Assembly (NCBI RefSeq): GCF_039543185.1
Contig: NZ_BAABJG010000052.1
Span: 1-64,000, forward strand
From: Paenibacillus_S vulneris
Lineage (GTDB): Bacteria; Bacillota; Bacilli; Paenibacillales; NBRC-103111
Reading direction: 5' to 3'
DNA length: 64,000 nt
The notes under the pieces were generated by a model. The model was not told where the DNA came from. It searched no databases and saw only the letters and a list, made by a program, of their open reading frames with translations. This document shows, piece by piece, positions 17,628 to 26,038 of the stretch. A program made the translations under genes and the position numbers. Within the stretch, counting starts at the first letter, position 1, and every line of letters begins with the position of its first letter.

Positions 17628-17664
17628 AGAGCATGTATGGTACACAACCGTGCATGCTCTATTA
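17624..17664. terminator. 12-bp perfect inverted repeat before rarA
   Basis: TAATAGAGCATG at 17624-17635 pairs perfectly with 17653-17664 across 17 bases, followed by CAGTTTT. It may end the carbohydrate operon, since no other terminator follows the binding-protein gene. The left arm also overlaps the rarA -10 box, so it could instead be an operator. Confidence 0.5.
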
Positions 17665-17691
17665 CAGTTTTCATATAAAGGTAGTGATAGT

Positions 17692-19014
17692 ATGGATTTG
17701 TTCTCATTGGCGGCAGAGCAGAATCAGACAGGCAAGCTGCTTGCAGACCGGATGAGACCGGTTACGCTTAATGAATATATAGGCCAAGAGCATATTGTGG
17801 GACCGGGCAAGCTGCTCCGGCGGGCCATTGAGGCGGATCAGGTGACCTCCATCCTGCTCTATGGCCCTCCAGGAACAGGGAAGACGACGCTGGCTCATAT
17901 TATATCTCATGCAACGCAGGGGGCGTTCGTGAAGCTGAATGCGGTCGACGCTTCGGTGAAGGACGTCCGGGATGTGATTGAACAGGCCAAAACGAACAAG
18001 GAGCTGTATGGACGTAAAACCATTCTGTTCCTCGACGAGGTTCACCGTTTCAACACCTCCCGCCAGGATGCGCTGCTGCCTGCCGTGGAGCAGGGAATCA
18101 TTGTCTTTATCGGTGCGACGACGGAGAACCCGTTCCACCATGTCAACGGGGCGCTGCTGTCCCGTTCGACGCTTTTCGAGCTGCATGCGCTGACGCATGA
18201 GCATTCCCTCATGGCGCTGAGGCGTGCGCTCAACGATCGTGAACGCGGCCTCGGCATGCTGCCGATCGAGGCCGATGAAGACGCGCTCTCGCATTTGGCG
18301 CAGATGGCCGGCGGAGATATCCGCCGCGCGCTCAATGCGCTCGAGCTTGCCGCGCTTACCACCCCGCCTGCTGAGGACGGGGCGGTGCGCGTGACGCTTG
18401 CGGTCGCCGAGGAGTCCATCCGGCGCCGCATCGTGAAGGCCGACGAGTCGACGCAGTACGACGTCCTGTCGGCCTTCCACAAAAGCGTGCGCGGCTCCAG
18501 CGACGCCGCGCTGTTCTGGTTCCTCTATGCCGTCGAGAAGCTCGGCATGGATCCGATGACCTTCCTGCGGCGTCTGATCGTCGCATCCAGCGAGGATATC
18601 GGGCTGGCCAATCCCCAAGCCATGGTGCAGGCCGTATCCGCCATGGACGCCTACCACAAGATTGGCTGGCCCGAATCGAAGTACGTGATCGCTCAGGCGA
18701 TCCTGTTCGCAGTAGAGAGCCCCAAATCGAACGCCATCCCGATGGCGATCAGCAGGGTGATGGCCGCGTTCGACGCTATCGGCTCGGCAGAGGTGCCTAT
18801 GCATCTCCGGGATACACATTACGCCGGCGCGGAGAAGCTCGGGCATAAGGGATATAAATATCCCCATGACTACCCGGGTCATTATGTGGAGCAGCAATAT
18901 GTGCCCGGACCGCTGGTCGGTCAGCATTTTTATGAAGCGTCTCAGCAGGGTATGGAAGATAAGATCAGGCATAATCAGGAGCTTCGCAGAAATAGCAGAG
19001 GCCCTTCACGATAG
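17692..19014 (+). CDS. rarA: Replication-associated recombination protein A
   Basis: This 440-residue AAA+ ATPase matches RarA (MgsA, YrvN), which acts at stalled replication forks. The Walker A motif GPPGTGKT is at 58-65, Walker B (ILFLDEVHRF) at 111-120, and sensor 1 (GATTENP) follows; the C-terminal tetramerisation region is complete. The start is ATG 17692 with AAAGGTAG upstream; the frame extended to 17650 has no site. In Bacillus it is next to cymR, and here cymR follows after two genes. Positions 18200-18600 are clearly richer in G and C than the rest of the gene. Confidence 0.95.
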   Translation: MDLFSLAAEQNQTGKLLADRMRPVTLNEYIGQEHIVGPGKLLRRAIEADQVTSILLYGPPGTGKTTLAHIISHATQGAFVKLNAVDASVKDVRDVIEQAKTNKELYGRKTILFLDEVHRFNTSRQDALLPAVEQGIIVFIGATTENPFHHVNGALLSRSTLFELHALTHEHSLMALRRALNDRERGLGMLPIEADEDALSHLAQMAGGDIRRALNALELAALTTPPAEDGAVRVTLAVAEESIRRRIVKADESTQYDVLSAFHKSVRGSSDAALFWFLYAVEKLGMDPMTFLRRLIVASSEDIGLANPQAMVQAVSAMDAYHKIGWPESKYVIAQAILFAVESPKSNAIPMAISRVMAAFDAIGSAEVPMHLRDTHYAGAEKLGHKGYKYPHDYPGHYVEQQYVPGPLVGQHFYEASQQGMEDKIRHNQELRRNSRGPSR

Positions 19015-19036
19015 CAAGGGAAGCTTGATGAACAGC

Positions 19037-19072
19037 AAAAACGGCCGAATGATGCTTTTTTCGGCCGTTTTT
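19037..19072 (+). terminator. rarA terminator
   Basis: AAAAACGGCCGAA pairs with TTCGGCCGTTTTT across a 10-base loop, ending in five T. The arms also allow use from the other strand. Confidence 0.9.
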
Positions 19073-19130
19073 GCCCAATGGTTCAAGCCTTTATACGTTA
19101 TCTTCACCATTTTTGGGCATAGCACACCGT

Positions 19131-19223
19131 TTGACTGTATAGCTTATTAATATATAATTTACAATATAAACCAAAGGGAGGTGTACCTATTCACCTTTAA
19201 ACGGGGGAATAGGGAACGTATTG
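19131..19223 (+). promoter_or_regulatory. Promoter and structured leader of the CNNM-type gene
   Basis: TTGACT at 19131-19136 and TATAAT at 19153-19158 are 16 bases apart. In the leader, AAAGGGAGGTG at 19174-19184 can pair through AGGTG with CACCT at 19193-19197. The strong AAAGGGAGG has no good start codon at the usual distance, so this hairpin may hold a regulatory role rather than start translation there. Confidence 0.45.
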
Positions 19224-20564
19224 ATGGATGGTGACCCGTTACCCGCGATATGGAATTTTAGTCTCGTGTTATTTCTGGTGTTATTGAACGGCTTCTTCGT
19301 GGCTGCTGAGTTTGCCATGGTCAAAGTCCGCAACAGCCGCATTGACGCGCTGGTGCAGGAAGGAAACCGGAACGCCAGATTCGCCAAGACCATCGTGAGC
19401 AACATGAACGGTTACTTATCGGCCTGCCAGCTGGGCATCACGCTAGCCTCATTAGCGCTGGGCTGGATAGGCGAGCCCGCGATCGCCAGGCTTCTTGAGC
19501 CGGCGCTGCGTCCGCTGCAGCTTTCGGCTGCGGTTATTCATACGATCTCCTTTATCGTCGCTTTTACGATCATTACCGCCTTTCACATCACGCTGGGAGA
19601 GCAATTCCCCAAAACCTACGCCATCCGCATGTCAGAGAGAGTTACTTTGCTTTCTGCCGGACCTCTCATTTTATTTTACAAGCTCATGTACCCTCTGATC
19701 TGGTTTTTAAACGGCACCTCGAACTGGATGCTTCGCAAGGCGGGGATTGAGCCAGCAGATGAACACCATACCGTACACACCGAGGAAGAAATTCGTGTTC
19801 TGATGAAGGAGAGCAACAAGAGCGGTTTTATCGACAATACCGAATTCACCCTCGTAGACAATATTTTTGATTTTGCGGAGACCAACGCCCGTGAGATCAT
19901 GATTCCGAGAACTGAGATGATCTGCCTGTACGCGGACCTGTCCTACGAAGAAAACCGGATGATCGCTATTACCGAAATGCATACCCGATATCCGGTCTGC
20001 AATCCGGACAAAGATAATATTATCGGCTTTGTCCACATCAAGGATTTGCTGAAATCCGACCAGGACATCGATCAGATTCTCAGTATCGTTCGCCCCATCA
20101 CCAAAGTGCCCGAATCGATGCAAATCAGCGCGCTATTGAAGCTCATGCAGAAGAAAAAGACTCAAATGGCCCTATTGATCGACGAATACGGAGGAACCTC
20201 GGGCCTCGTAACGTTCGAGGACATCATTGAAGAAATCGTCGGAGAGATTCAGGATGAGTTTGACGAGGAGCGTCCGCAAATCGAAAAAAAGGACGATGTG
20301 ACGCATTCCATTGACGGACGTTTGCTTATTGAAGAAGTGAACAGCTATTTCGGATTGGAGATTGAATCAGACGATTATGATACGATCGGCGGCTGGGTCT
20401 ATTCCCAAGTGGAAATGCCCCCTAGAAAAAGCCAGCGTATCCGCTATGATGACCATTATGATTTTATTATCGATGAAACGGACCAGCTACGCATTTCGAG
20501 AATTGTGGTGAAAAAGAGAGGGAAAGGGCATCCTCACTCGGAGAACCCGTCTGTCAGCATATAG
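19224..20564 (+). CDS. CNNM/CorC (HlyC) family membrane protein
   Basis: This 446-residue protein has an N-terminal CNNM (DUF21) membrane domain with three to four helices (VLFLVLLNGFFVAAEFAMVKVRNSR at the start), then a cytoplasmic CBS pair (IMIPRTEMI, DEYGGTSGLVTFEDIIEEIVGEIQDE) and a C-terminal CorC_HlyC domain (DGRLLIEEVNSYFG). Relatives export magnesium or other divalent ions; the old 'hemolysin' label is misleading. The start is ATG 19224 or the adjoining TTG 19221; AGGGA lies about 9 bases upstream. It has its own promoter and terminator, so it is a single-gene unit. Confidence 0.9.
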   Translation: MDGDPLPAIWNFSLVLFLVLLNGFFVAAEFAMVKVRNSRIDALVQEGNRNARFAKTIVSNMNGYLSACQLGITLASLALGWIGEPAIARLLEPALRPLQLSAAVIHTISFIVAFTIITAFHITLGEQFPKTYAIRMSERVTLLSAGPLILFYKLMYPLIWFLNGTSNWMLRKAGIEPADEHHTVHTEEEIRVLMKESNKSGFIDNTEFTLVDNIFDFAETNAREIMIPRTEMICLYADLSYEENRMIAITEMHTRYPVCNPDKDNIIGFVHIKDLLKSDQDIDQILSIVRPITKVPESMQISALLKLMQKKKTQMALLIDEYGGTSGLVTFEDIIEEIVGEIQDEFDEERPQIEKKDDVTHSIDGRLLIEEVNSYFGLEIESDDYDTIGGWVYSQVEMPPRKSQRIRYDDHYDFIIDETDQLRISRIVVKKRGKGHPHSENPSVSI

Positions 20565-20655
20565 CATAGGAGAAAATCTCACAAAGTAAAGCCTTGGCTT
20601 CAAGGCCGAATCAGGTACTTTGCGGGGGAAATCCTGAAATAAATTCATTCAAAGA

Positions 20656-20694
20656 AAGGTCACCTTATGGTTTCCCATAAAGTGACCCTTTTTG
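20656..20694. terminator. Bidirectional terminator between CNNM-type gene and mnmA
   Basis: AAAGGTCAC-TTATGG arms pair across TTTC with one mismatch and are flanked by A and T runs, so it can serve both converging genes. A second weaker hairpin (GCCTTGGCTTCAAGGC core, near 20591-20606) lies just upstream. Confidence 0.85.
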
Positions 20695-20713
20695 TCCCTT
20701 CCAACCGGCAATG

Positions 20714-21799
20714 TTAAGGAATCATGACATCGATGGTAGCTCCGCCGAGACATTCTTCCCCGTTATAGAACACGACTGATTGTCCGGGAGTAATTGCTTT
20801 TTGCGGCTGATCGAAAGTGACCTCACAGGTACCGTCTTTGCCGAAAGCAACCGTGACTCCTTGGTCAGGTTGGCGATAACGGAATTTAGCCGTGCAGCGA
20901 ATGGGGGATTCAGGCAGCTTGCCGCTGATCCAATTGAGATCCGTTGCACGCAGCCCGCTCGAGTACAGGCTTGGATGCTTTTCGCCTTGAACGACATACA
21001 AAATATTGTTCTCCAGGTCCTTGGAGGCGACGAACCAAGGCTCACCGCTGCCGGAGCCTCCGATGCCGAGCCCTTGCCGCTGGCCGAGCGTATAATACAT
21101 CAGGCCGTCATGACGCCCTTTCAGCTCGCCTTCCAGCGTGCGCATATCTCCAGGCTTTGCAGGCAAGTAGCCGCTCAGAAACTCCTTGAAGTTACGCTCC
21201 CCGATAAAGCATACACCGGTGCTGTCTTTTTTCTTGGCGGTGGCTAGACCTGCTTTTTCCGCGATAGCACGAACTTCCGGCTTCGGCAGATGGCCGATAG
21301 GGAACATGGCCTTGGACAGCTGGTACTGATTCAACGCATTCAGGAAGTACGTCTGATCCTTATTGCTGTCTACCCCACGGAGCAGGCGGAAGAGCCCGTC
21401 CTTTTGCTCGACTCTTGCGTAATGGCCTGTCGCGATATAATCGGCGCCAAGCTCCAGAGCTTTTTGCAAAAATTCACCGAACTTGATTTCGCGGTTGCAC
21501 ATCACGTCGGGATTCGGCGTTCTTCCTTTGCGGTATTCATCCAGGAAATACTGAAACACCTTGTCCATGTATTGTTTCTCAAAATTTACCGTATAATAGG
21601 GAATACCGATTTGATCGCATACTCGGCGAACGTCCTCCGCATCTTCTTCTGCGGTACAGTGACCGAATTCGTCGGTATCATCCCAGTTTTTCATGAAAAC
21701 GCCGATAACCTCGTAGCCCTGCTCTTTCAACAGGAGTGCGGAAACGGAAGAATCGACTCCGCCGGACATACCGAGGACGACACGTGTTTTACTATTCAT
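20714..21799 (-). CDS. mnmA: tRNA 2-thiouridine(34) synthase
   Basis: This 361-residue enzyme places sulfur on uridine 34 of tRNA for Glu, Gln and Lys. The ATP-binding PP-loop SGGVDSS is at 12-18 and the catalytic cysteines are near 101 (PDVMCNRE) and 197 (STGVCFIG). The C-terminal beta domain is complete. The start is ATG 21799 after AAGGAGG. In Bacillus the gene follows the cysteine desulfurase YrvO, which hands it sulfur; here it is in the opposite direction, upstream of cymR-iscS, so the partners are still neighbours but not in one operon. Confidence 0.96.
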   Translation of the reverse strand: MNSKTRVVLGMSGGVDSSVSALLLKEQGYEVIGVFMKNWDDTDEFGHCTAEEDAEDVRRVCDQIGIPYYTVNFEKQYMDKVFQYFLDEYRKGRTPNPDVMCNREIKFGEFLQKALELGADYIATGHYARVEQKDGLFRLLRGVDSNKDQTYFLNALNQYQLSKAMFPIGHLPKPEVRAIAEKAGLATAKKKDSTGVCFIGERNFKEFLSGYLPAKPGDMRTLEGELKGRHDGLMYYTLGQRQGLGIGGSGSGEPWFVASKDLENNILYVVQGEKHPSLYSSGLRATDLNWISGKLPESPIRCTAKFRYRQPDQGVTVAFGKDGTCEVTFDQPQKAITPGQSVVFYNGEECLGGATIDVMIP

Positions 21800-21941
21800 G
21801 CGGGTTACCCCTCCTTACAGCTTGTTCGACCTTAAGCTCGAAGCAGCCGGCAATTTCAGGCTGTTCAAGTTGATTCGTTCCGGCATCTGACGAGTATCAT
21901 CAGAGCTTAGGAAAGTCGTATCTCTTGTATTATACATAGGT

Positions 21942-21953
21942 TTATTCGAATAA
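21942..21953. promoter_or_regulatory. 12-bp palindrome between mnmA and cymR
   Basis: TTATTCGAATAA is a perfect palindrome in the divergent promoter region. A minus-strand TATAAT-like box for mnmA lies near 21929-21934 and a weak plus-strand promoter (TTTACT at 21992, TATAAA at 22014) precedes cymR. It does not match the CymR site I know from Bacillus, so the binding protein is open. Confidence 0.35.
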
Positions 21954-22058
21954 TAAAATATTTCATGAATATGTCAAGTTTTTTCTCCCACTTTACTGGG
22001 TTTTATGTTACGATATAAAGGATACCAAAATGTATGAAATGTAAATGAGGTGCTTTAT

Positions 22059-22478
22059 TTGAAAATTTCTACCAAAGGCCGTTACGGATTAACCATCATG
22101 ATGGAATTGGCTACCCGATATGGTGAAGGCCCTACCTCTTTGAAAAGTATTGCCGAGAAGCACCAGCTCTCCGAGCATTATCTGGAGCAATTGGTTGCGC
22201 CTTTACGGAATGCGGGCTTGGTTAAAAGTATTCGCGGCGCTTATGGGGGATATATATTATCGAAAACTGCGGAAGACATTTCCGCGGGCGATGTGATTCG
22301 GGTGCTTGAGGGTCCGATCAGTCCGGTCGACTTTACCGAAGAAGATGATCCGGCCAAACGCGACCTGTGGGTTCGTATCCGCGACAGCATTGCCGAGGTT
22401 CTCGACTCTACGTCTTTGCAGGACCTGATATCCTATAAGGATGAAGGACAAAACGATAATTATATGTTCTACATATAA
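22059..22478 (+). CDS. cymR: Rrf2-family regulator of cysteine metabolism
   Basis: This 139-residue winged-helix protein matches CymR closely along its length (MKISTKGRYGLTIMMELA, LKSIAEKHQLSEHYLEQLVAPLRNAGLVKSIRGAYGGY read in pieces). It contains no cysteine, so it cannot carry the iron-sulfur cluster of IscR; CymR instead works with cysteine synthase to sense cysteine. The start is TTG 22059, eight bases after ATGAGG, and gives the family's usual 138-139 residues. An upstream GTG at 22050 overlaps the ribosome site. It sits 17 bases before iscS, as in Bacillus. Confidence 0.92.
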   Translation: MKISTKGRYGLTIMMELATRYGEGPTSLKSIAEKHQLSEHYLEQLVAPLRNAGLVKSIRGAYGGYILSKTAEDISAGDVIRVLEGPISPVDFTEEDDPAKRDLWVRIRDSIAEVLDSTSLQDLISYKDEGQNDNYMFYI

Positions 22479-22495
22479 TCTAACGGAGCACGGAT

Positions 22496-23644
22496 ATGAC
22501 GTTTATTTACTTCGATCATGCTGCGACAACGCCGGTTCATCCGGAGGTTGTCGAGGCTATGCTGCCCCTATATACACAAACTTTCGGGAACGCCTCCAGT
22601 ACACATAGCGCAGGAAGAGAAGCCCGTTCCGTTATCCATCAGTCGCGGGATACATTAGCTTCCTTTATCAGCTGCGCGCCTTCCCAAATTATTTTCACAA
22701 GCGGTGGAACAGAAAGCGATAATATGGCTTTGTTTGGTGCTGCCTATGCCAGGGCATCTGAAGGGAAGCACATTATTACAACCCAAGCCGAGCATCATGC
22801 CGTGCTGCATGCCTGCGAGCATCTGGAACGGCAGGGCTTTGAGGTTACTTATTTGCCTGTCGACATCACCGGACGCGTGCGTATTGCGGATGTAGAGCAA
22901 GCGATTCGCCCGGATACTATATTGATAAGCATTATGTACGCTAATAATGAAGTCGGAACGATTCAGCCCATTACGGAAATCGGTATGATAGCACGGGAGT
23001 GCGGCATTTACTTTCATGTGGATGCCGTGCAGGCGCTCGGAAATATCCGTATGGATTTGAGCCGTCTTCCGGTTGATTTCATGAGCTTTTCCGCACATAA
23101 GATTAATGGCCCCAAAGGAATCGGAGCGCTGTACGCAGCTAATAGAACAAGAATAGAGCCTCTTCTGTATGGAGGCAATCAGGAGCGCAAGCGCCGTCCT
23201 GGAACTGAGAACGTCGCCGCCATCGCGGGTTTCGCCAAAGCGGTTCAAATCTTGAGTCAGAACATGTATGAAAAGCAACAAAACTTGGAAAAACTACGTA
23301 ACGAGATGATTTCGAGGGTTCAACAACAGCTCGGCAGCGAGCAGGCTGTGGTAAACGGACATCCTACAGAGCATGTTCCCCATATCCTGAATATGAGCTT
23401 TCCGGGTGTGTCGACGGAAACCATGCTGATGAGTTTGGATCTCGAGGGAATAGCGGCCGCCAGCGGCTCCGCTTGTACTTCAGGGTCCCTGGAAGTATCT
23501 CACGTTTTGAAGGCTATGGATCTTCCCGAGGAACGGATGGCTTCCGCAATACGTTTTAGCTTCGGCCGCGGAAATACATTGGAACAAATTGAAACGGCAG
23601 CTCTAAAAATTGCAACCATCGTAAACCGAGTCCGTAGTACATAG
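22496..23644 (+). CDS. iscS: Cysteine desulfurase
   Basis: This 382-residue PLP enzyme of the IscS/NifS class removes sulfur from cysteine. The PLP lysine is K202 in SAHKINGPKG and the catalytic cysteine is C327 in SGSACTSGS; the N-terminal YFDHAATTP is standard. It equals Bacillus YrvO, which feeds MnmA. The start is ATG 22496 with ACGGAG 7 bases upstream, and it follows cymR by 17 bases, so both are one operon. Whether it also serves iron-sulfur assembly cannot be told from the sequence. Confidence 0.95.
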   Translation: MTFIYFDHAATTPVHPEVVEAMLPLYTQTFGNASSTHSAGREARSVIHQSRDTLASFISCAPSQIIFTSGGTESDNMALFGAAYARASEGKHIITTQAEHHAVLHACEHLERQGFEVTYLPVDITGRVRIADVEQAIRPDTILISIMYANNEVGTIQPITEIGMIARECGIYFHVDAVQALGNIRMDLSRLPVDFMSFSAHKINGPKGIGALYAANRTRIEPLLYGGNQERKRRPGTENVAAIAGFAKAVQILSQNMYEKQQNLEKLRNEMISRVQQQLGSEQAVVNGHPTEHVPHILNMSFPGVSTETMLMSLDLEGIAAASGSACTSGSLEVSHVLKAMDLPEERMASAIRFSFGRGNTLEQIETAALKIATIVNRVRST

Positions 23645-23689
23645 TAAACAAATGTTTATTTAACTAGCTGCTTCAGGAGGAAGTCTCCA

Positions 23690-24211
23690 TTGAAAAGAGC
23701 GCGTGACGTGATCGGTTTGCCGATATTTTGCGTACAATCCGGTAAGCAGGTAGGTACGGCCAAGGATTTACTGCTCGGCGACGCTTGGCAGGTTGAAGCC
23801 GTACTTCTGGAGACGAAACATTGGTTTGCCGCTCCAAGCTGCGTTATGTGGAAAGATGTTATCGCTTTGGGCGAGGACGCCATTACGATTGAACATGAAG
23901 AAGTTATCAGCCGTCTGGATGAAGAGCAAAGCTATACCTCATTGGTTAACGGAGACAGGAAATTGAAGGGCATGCCCGTCTTAACGATAAACGGTCAGCA
24001 GCTAGGTATCGTTGACGATGTTTATTTGGATCAAAATAGGGGTAAAAAGGTAATAGGCTACGAATTGACAGAAGGTTTTATCTCCGATTTGAAGGAAGGG
24101 CGCAAATGGCTTCCTTTGCCTGATTCCGTTACTGTAGGTAAAGACGCGATTATCGTACCCGTTCACTGCAATGATACATTGGAGGAAAGTATAATACCAA
24201 TTGAAGAATAG
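23690..24211 (+). CDS. PRC-barrel domain protein, YrrD-like
   Basis: This 173-residue protein has two PRC-barrel halves: one at the start (ARDVIGLPIFCVQSGKQVGTAKDLLLG) and one in the middle (LKGMPVLTINGQQLGIVDDVYLD). Length and layout resemble Bacillus YrrD, whose role is not known to me. PRC barrels often bind RNA or partner proteins. The start is TTG 23690 with CAGGAGGA upstream; no ATG is near. It follows iscS by 45 bases and is probably in the same transcript. Confidence 0.8.
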   Translation: MKRARDVIGLPIFCVQSGKQVGTAKDLLLGDAWQVEAVLLETKHWFAAPSCVMWKDVIALGEDAITIEHEEVISRLDEEQSYTSLVNGDRKLKGMPVLTINGQQLGIVDDVYLDQNRGKKVIGYELTEGFISDLKEGRKWLPLPDSVTVGKDAIIVPVHCNDTLEESIIPIEE

Positions 24212-24221
24212 GGTGATTCAG

Positions 24222-24419
24222 ATGCTACGTTGTCCAAATTGCAATTCCAAAGATATCGGCAAAATCGGCTCCCATCAGTTTTATTGCTGGGGATGCTTCA
24301 TTGAGCTGACGGTGAACGGTGAAAAAATGTCCGTCTATCAGGTTGAAGAAGACGGAACGCTCAGTTCCCTTGATGATTTATTTTTCGAAGAAGAAATGCC
24401 TCAAGTCCATGCCAACTAA
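24222..24419 (+). CDS. Small zinc-ribbon protein
   Basis: This 65-residue protein starts with CPNCNS and has CWGC 22 residues later, four cysteines suited to bind one zinc ion. The acidic C-terminus has no clear motif. I do not recognise the family. ATG 24222 is about 5 bases after AGGGTGA; a TTG at 24201 in the same frame overlaps the end of the PRC-barrel gene. It closes the cymR-iscS transcript, since a terminator follows. Confidence 0.7.
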   Translation: MLRCPNCNSKDIGKIGSHQFYCWGCFIELTVNGEKMSVYQVEEDGTLSSLDDLFFEEEMPQVHAN

Positions 24420-24453
24420 CCCGTCGGTTAGGGCTATGACAAACGACATACGG

Positions 24454-24487
24454 CCGGTCTCAGCGTTTGCTGGGGCCGGTCTTTTTG
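24454..24487 (+). terminator. Terminator of the cymR-iscS unit
   Basis: CCGGTCTCAGC pairs with GCTGGGGCCGG (two G-T pairs) and is followed by TCTTTTTG. Confidence 0.85.
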
Positions 24488-24742
24488 TGCCGTGAATCTA
24501 TAAGATTTCAGGGCATCATCTCGCAAAGTAACGTAAATCAGCTTCGATGGACAGCCCACGCTTTGTGGGTATTTTGTTTGACATGGGTAAACTGTGGACG
24601 TCGTGTTATTAACCATTGTATTCTGCAGCATTCAAGATATGATCGCCTCAAGCACAATTGTCGGGTGTCTAGGATTAAGATTCCAGGGTTGTACATATAC
24701 TGTAAGAGTAGGAAAGAACGTGCTCCGAGGCAGGTGATCCGC
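24488..24742. other. Intergenic stretch without a gene
   Basis: Between the terminator and the permease start I see no gene. A small hairpin (CCCAC 24555-24559 with GTGGG 24565-24569, then TATTTTG) could be a weak terminator. TTGACA at 24578-24583 has no good -10 box at the right distance, so the promoter of the next gene is not located with confidence. An in-frame extension of the permease through here lacks a ribosome site and is rejected. Confidence 0.6.
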
Positions 24743-25813
24743 ATGGAACGATTTTATAAGAGCCATCTGTTTACGGTTCTTGTTTATATATTGTTGAGCT
24801 TATTGATCCTATTCTTTTTGCTGCAAATTCGTCCCATGATCGTAGCGATCTACGGCTTCCTCAAAGAAATTCTGGCTCCGTTTATAATAGCAATGATCAT
24901 TTCATATGTGCTGAATCCGGTCGTTTCCCTGCTGAACGCGAGGAAGGTGCCCAGAACGGTCGCCGTGCTGCTCATTTATGCGGTGTTCATACTATCGACC
25001 ACCGTCGTGCTGATGAATGTGATTCCCATGTTTATGAGCCAGTTGGCGCAGCTGAATAACCATTTGCCTCAGCTGGCTATGAAAGCCCAAGGGTTCGTGG
25101 ACGGAATGAATAGCGTGCAATTTTTGCCCGACAGCGTACGTACCGGAATCAACCAGTCGCTGGCGAAGCTGGAGAACGGCATTTCGTTAGCCATTTCGCA
25201 GTATATAGACGGAATTGGAAGTACGATTAATATGGTATTTATCGCTTTCATTATTCCGTTCCTGGCGTTCTACATTCTCAAAGATTTTCAGCTTATCGAG
25301 AAGACGGCTTTGGCTATCGTGCCGAAAGCTAAGCGTAAGCAGGTCGTGACACTGCTCGTTGAAATGGACACGGCGCTCGGTAACTATATCCGAGGTCAAT
25401 TTCTCGTATGTATGATAGTCGGGGTATTGGCTTATATCGGTTATTGGATCATCGGGATGCCTTATGCGCTGCTGCTGGCGCTGGGGGTAGCAATCTTTAA
25501 TATTATCCCGTATTTGGGACCTTTTTTCGGGGCTGCGCCGGCCATCATCATGGCTGCGACCATTTCCTTGAAAATGGTGCTGATGGTCGTTATCGTCAAT
25601 GCCATTTGCCAAATCCTCGAGGGGAATGTTATTTCCCCGCAGGTGGTAGGAAGGTCGCTCAAAATGCATCCTCTGGTCATTATATTCGCCTTGCTGGTAG
25701 GCGGCGAGCTGGCCGGTGTGATCGGGCTGATCCTGGCAGTTCCTTTCTTTGCGGTCATGAAGGTGATCCTGCAGCATGTGTTAATGTACTACATCCACCG
25801 CAGAACGACTTAA
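24743..25813 (+). CDS. AI-2E family transporter (YrrI-like)
   Basis: This 356-residue membrane protein shows about eight hydrophobic helices and the family layout: two helices at the start (HLFTVLVYILLSLLILFFLL), a soluble middle (about 90-150), and the paired C-terminal region (YALLLALGVAIFNIIPYLGPFFG, ending LAVPFFAVMKVIL). The family contains the autoinducer-2 exporter TqsA and many members of unknown substrate. It equals Bacillus YrrI, also upstream of alaS. The start is ATG 24743 with AGGTGA 5 bases upstream. Confidence 0.9.
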   Translation: MERFYKSHLFTVLVYILLSLLILFFLLQIRPMIVAIYGFLKEILAPFIIAMIISYVLNPVVSLLNARKVPRTVAVLLIYAVFILSTTVVLMNVIPMFMSQLAQLNNHLPQLAMKAQGFVDGMNSVQFLPDSVRTGINQSLAKLENGISLAISQYIDGIGSTINMVFIAFIIPFLAFYILKDFQLIEKTALAIVPKAKRKQVVTLLVEMDTALGNYIRGQFLVCMIVGVLAYIGYWIIGMPYALLLALGVAIFNIIPYLGPFFGAAPAIIMAATISLKMVLMVVIVNAICQILEGNVISPQVVGRSLKMHPLVIIFALLVGGELAGVIGLILAVPFFAVMKVILQHVLMYYIHRRTT

Positions 25814-25924
25814 CATTCTTTTTGCATAATGGCAGAAATATTTGGAACCATTGTTGGGTTGATGCGTATTACCATAAGCGCTGAAAAATAAGCGGTACAA
25901 GTGCATATGCATATGTTTTTTGGA

Positions 25925-25951
25925 GGAGCCTGTCACCAAGGGCTCCTTTTT
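25925..25951 (+). terminator. Terminator after the AI-2E family gene
   Basis: GGAGCC at 25925-25930 pairs with GGCTCC at 25941-25946 and is followed by five T. Confidence 0.75.
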
Positions 25952-25974
25952 GCCGTTTTCAGGCTTACGGTAAG

Positions 25975-26024
25975 TGCTTCGCAAACTAAGTTGTGCTTAC
26001 GAAGCAAGTATGCTTCGCAAACTT
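25975..26024 (+). promoter_or_regulatory. Repeated TGCTTCG leader with hairpin
   Basis: TGCTTCGCAAACT occurs twice (about 25975-25987 and 26011-26023). In between, CGAAGCA at 26000-26006 pairs perfectly with TGCTTCG at 26011-26017 over the four-base loop AGTA. The hairpin ends about 8 bases before the AAGGAGG of the next gene, so an alternative pairing with the first repeat copy could expose or hide it. Confidence 0.5.
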
Positions 26025-26038
26025 TAAGGAGGGTCAAC

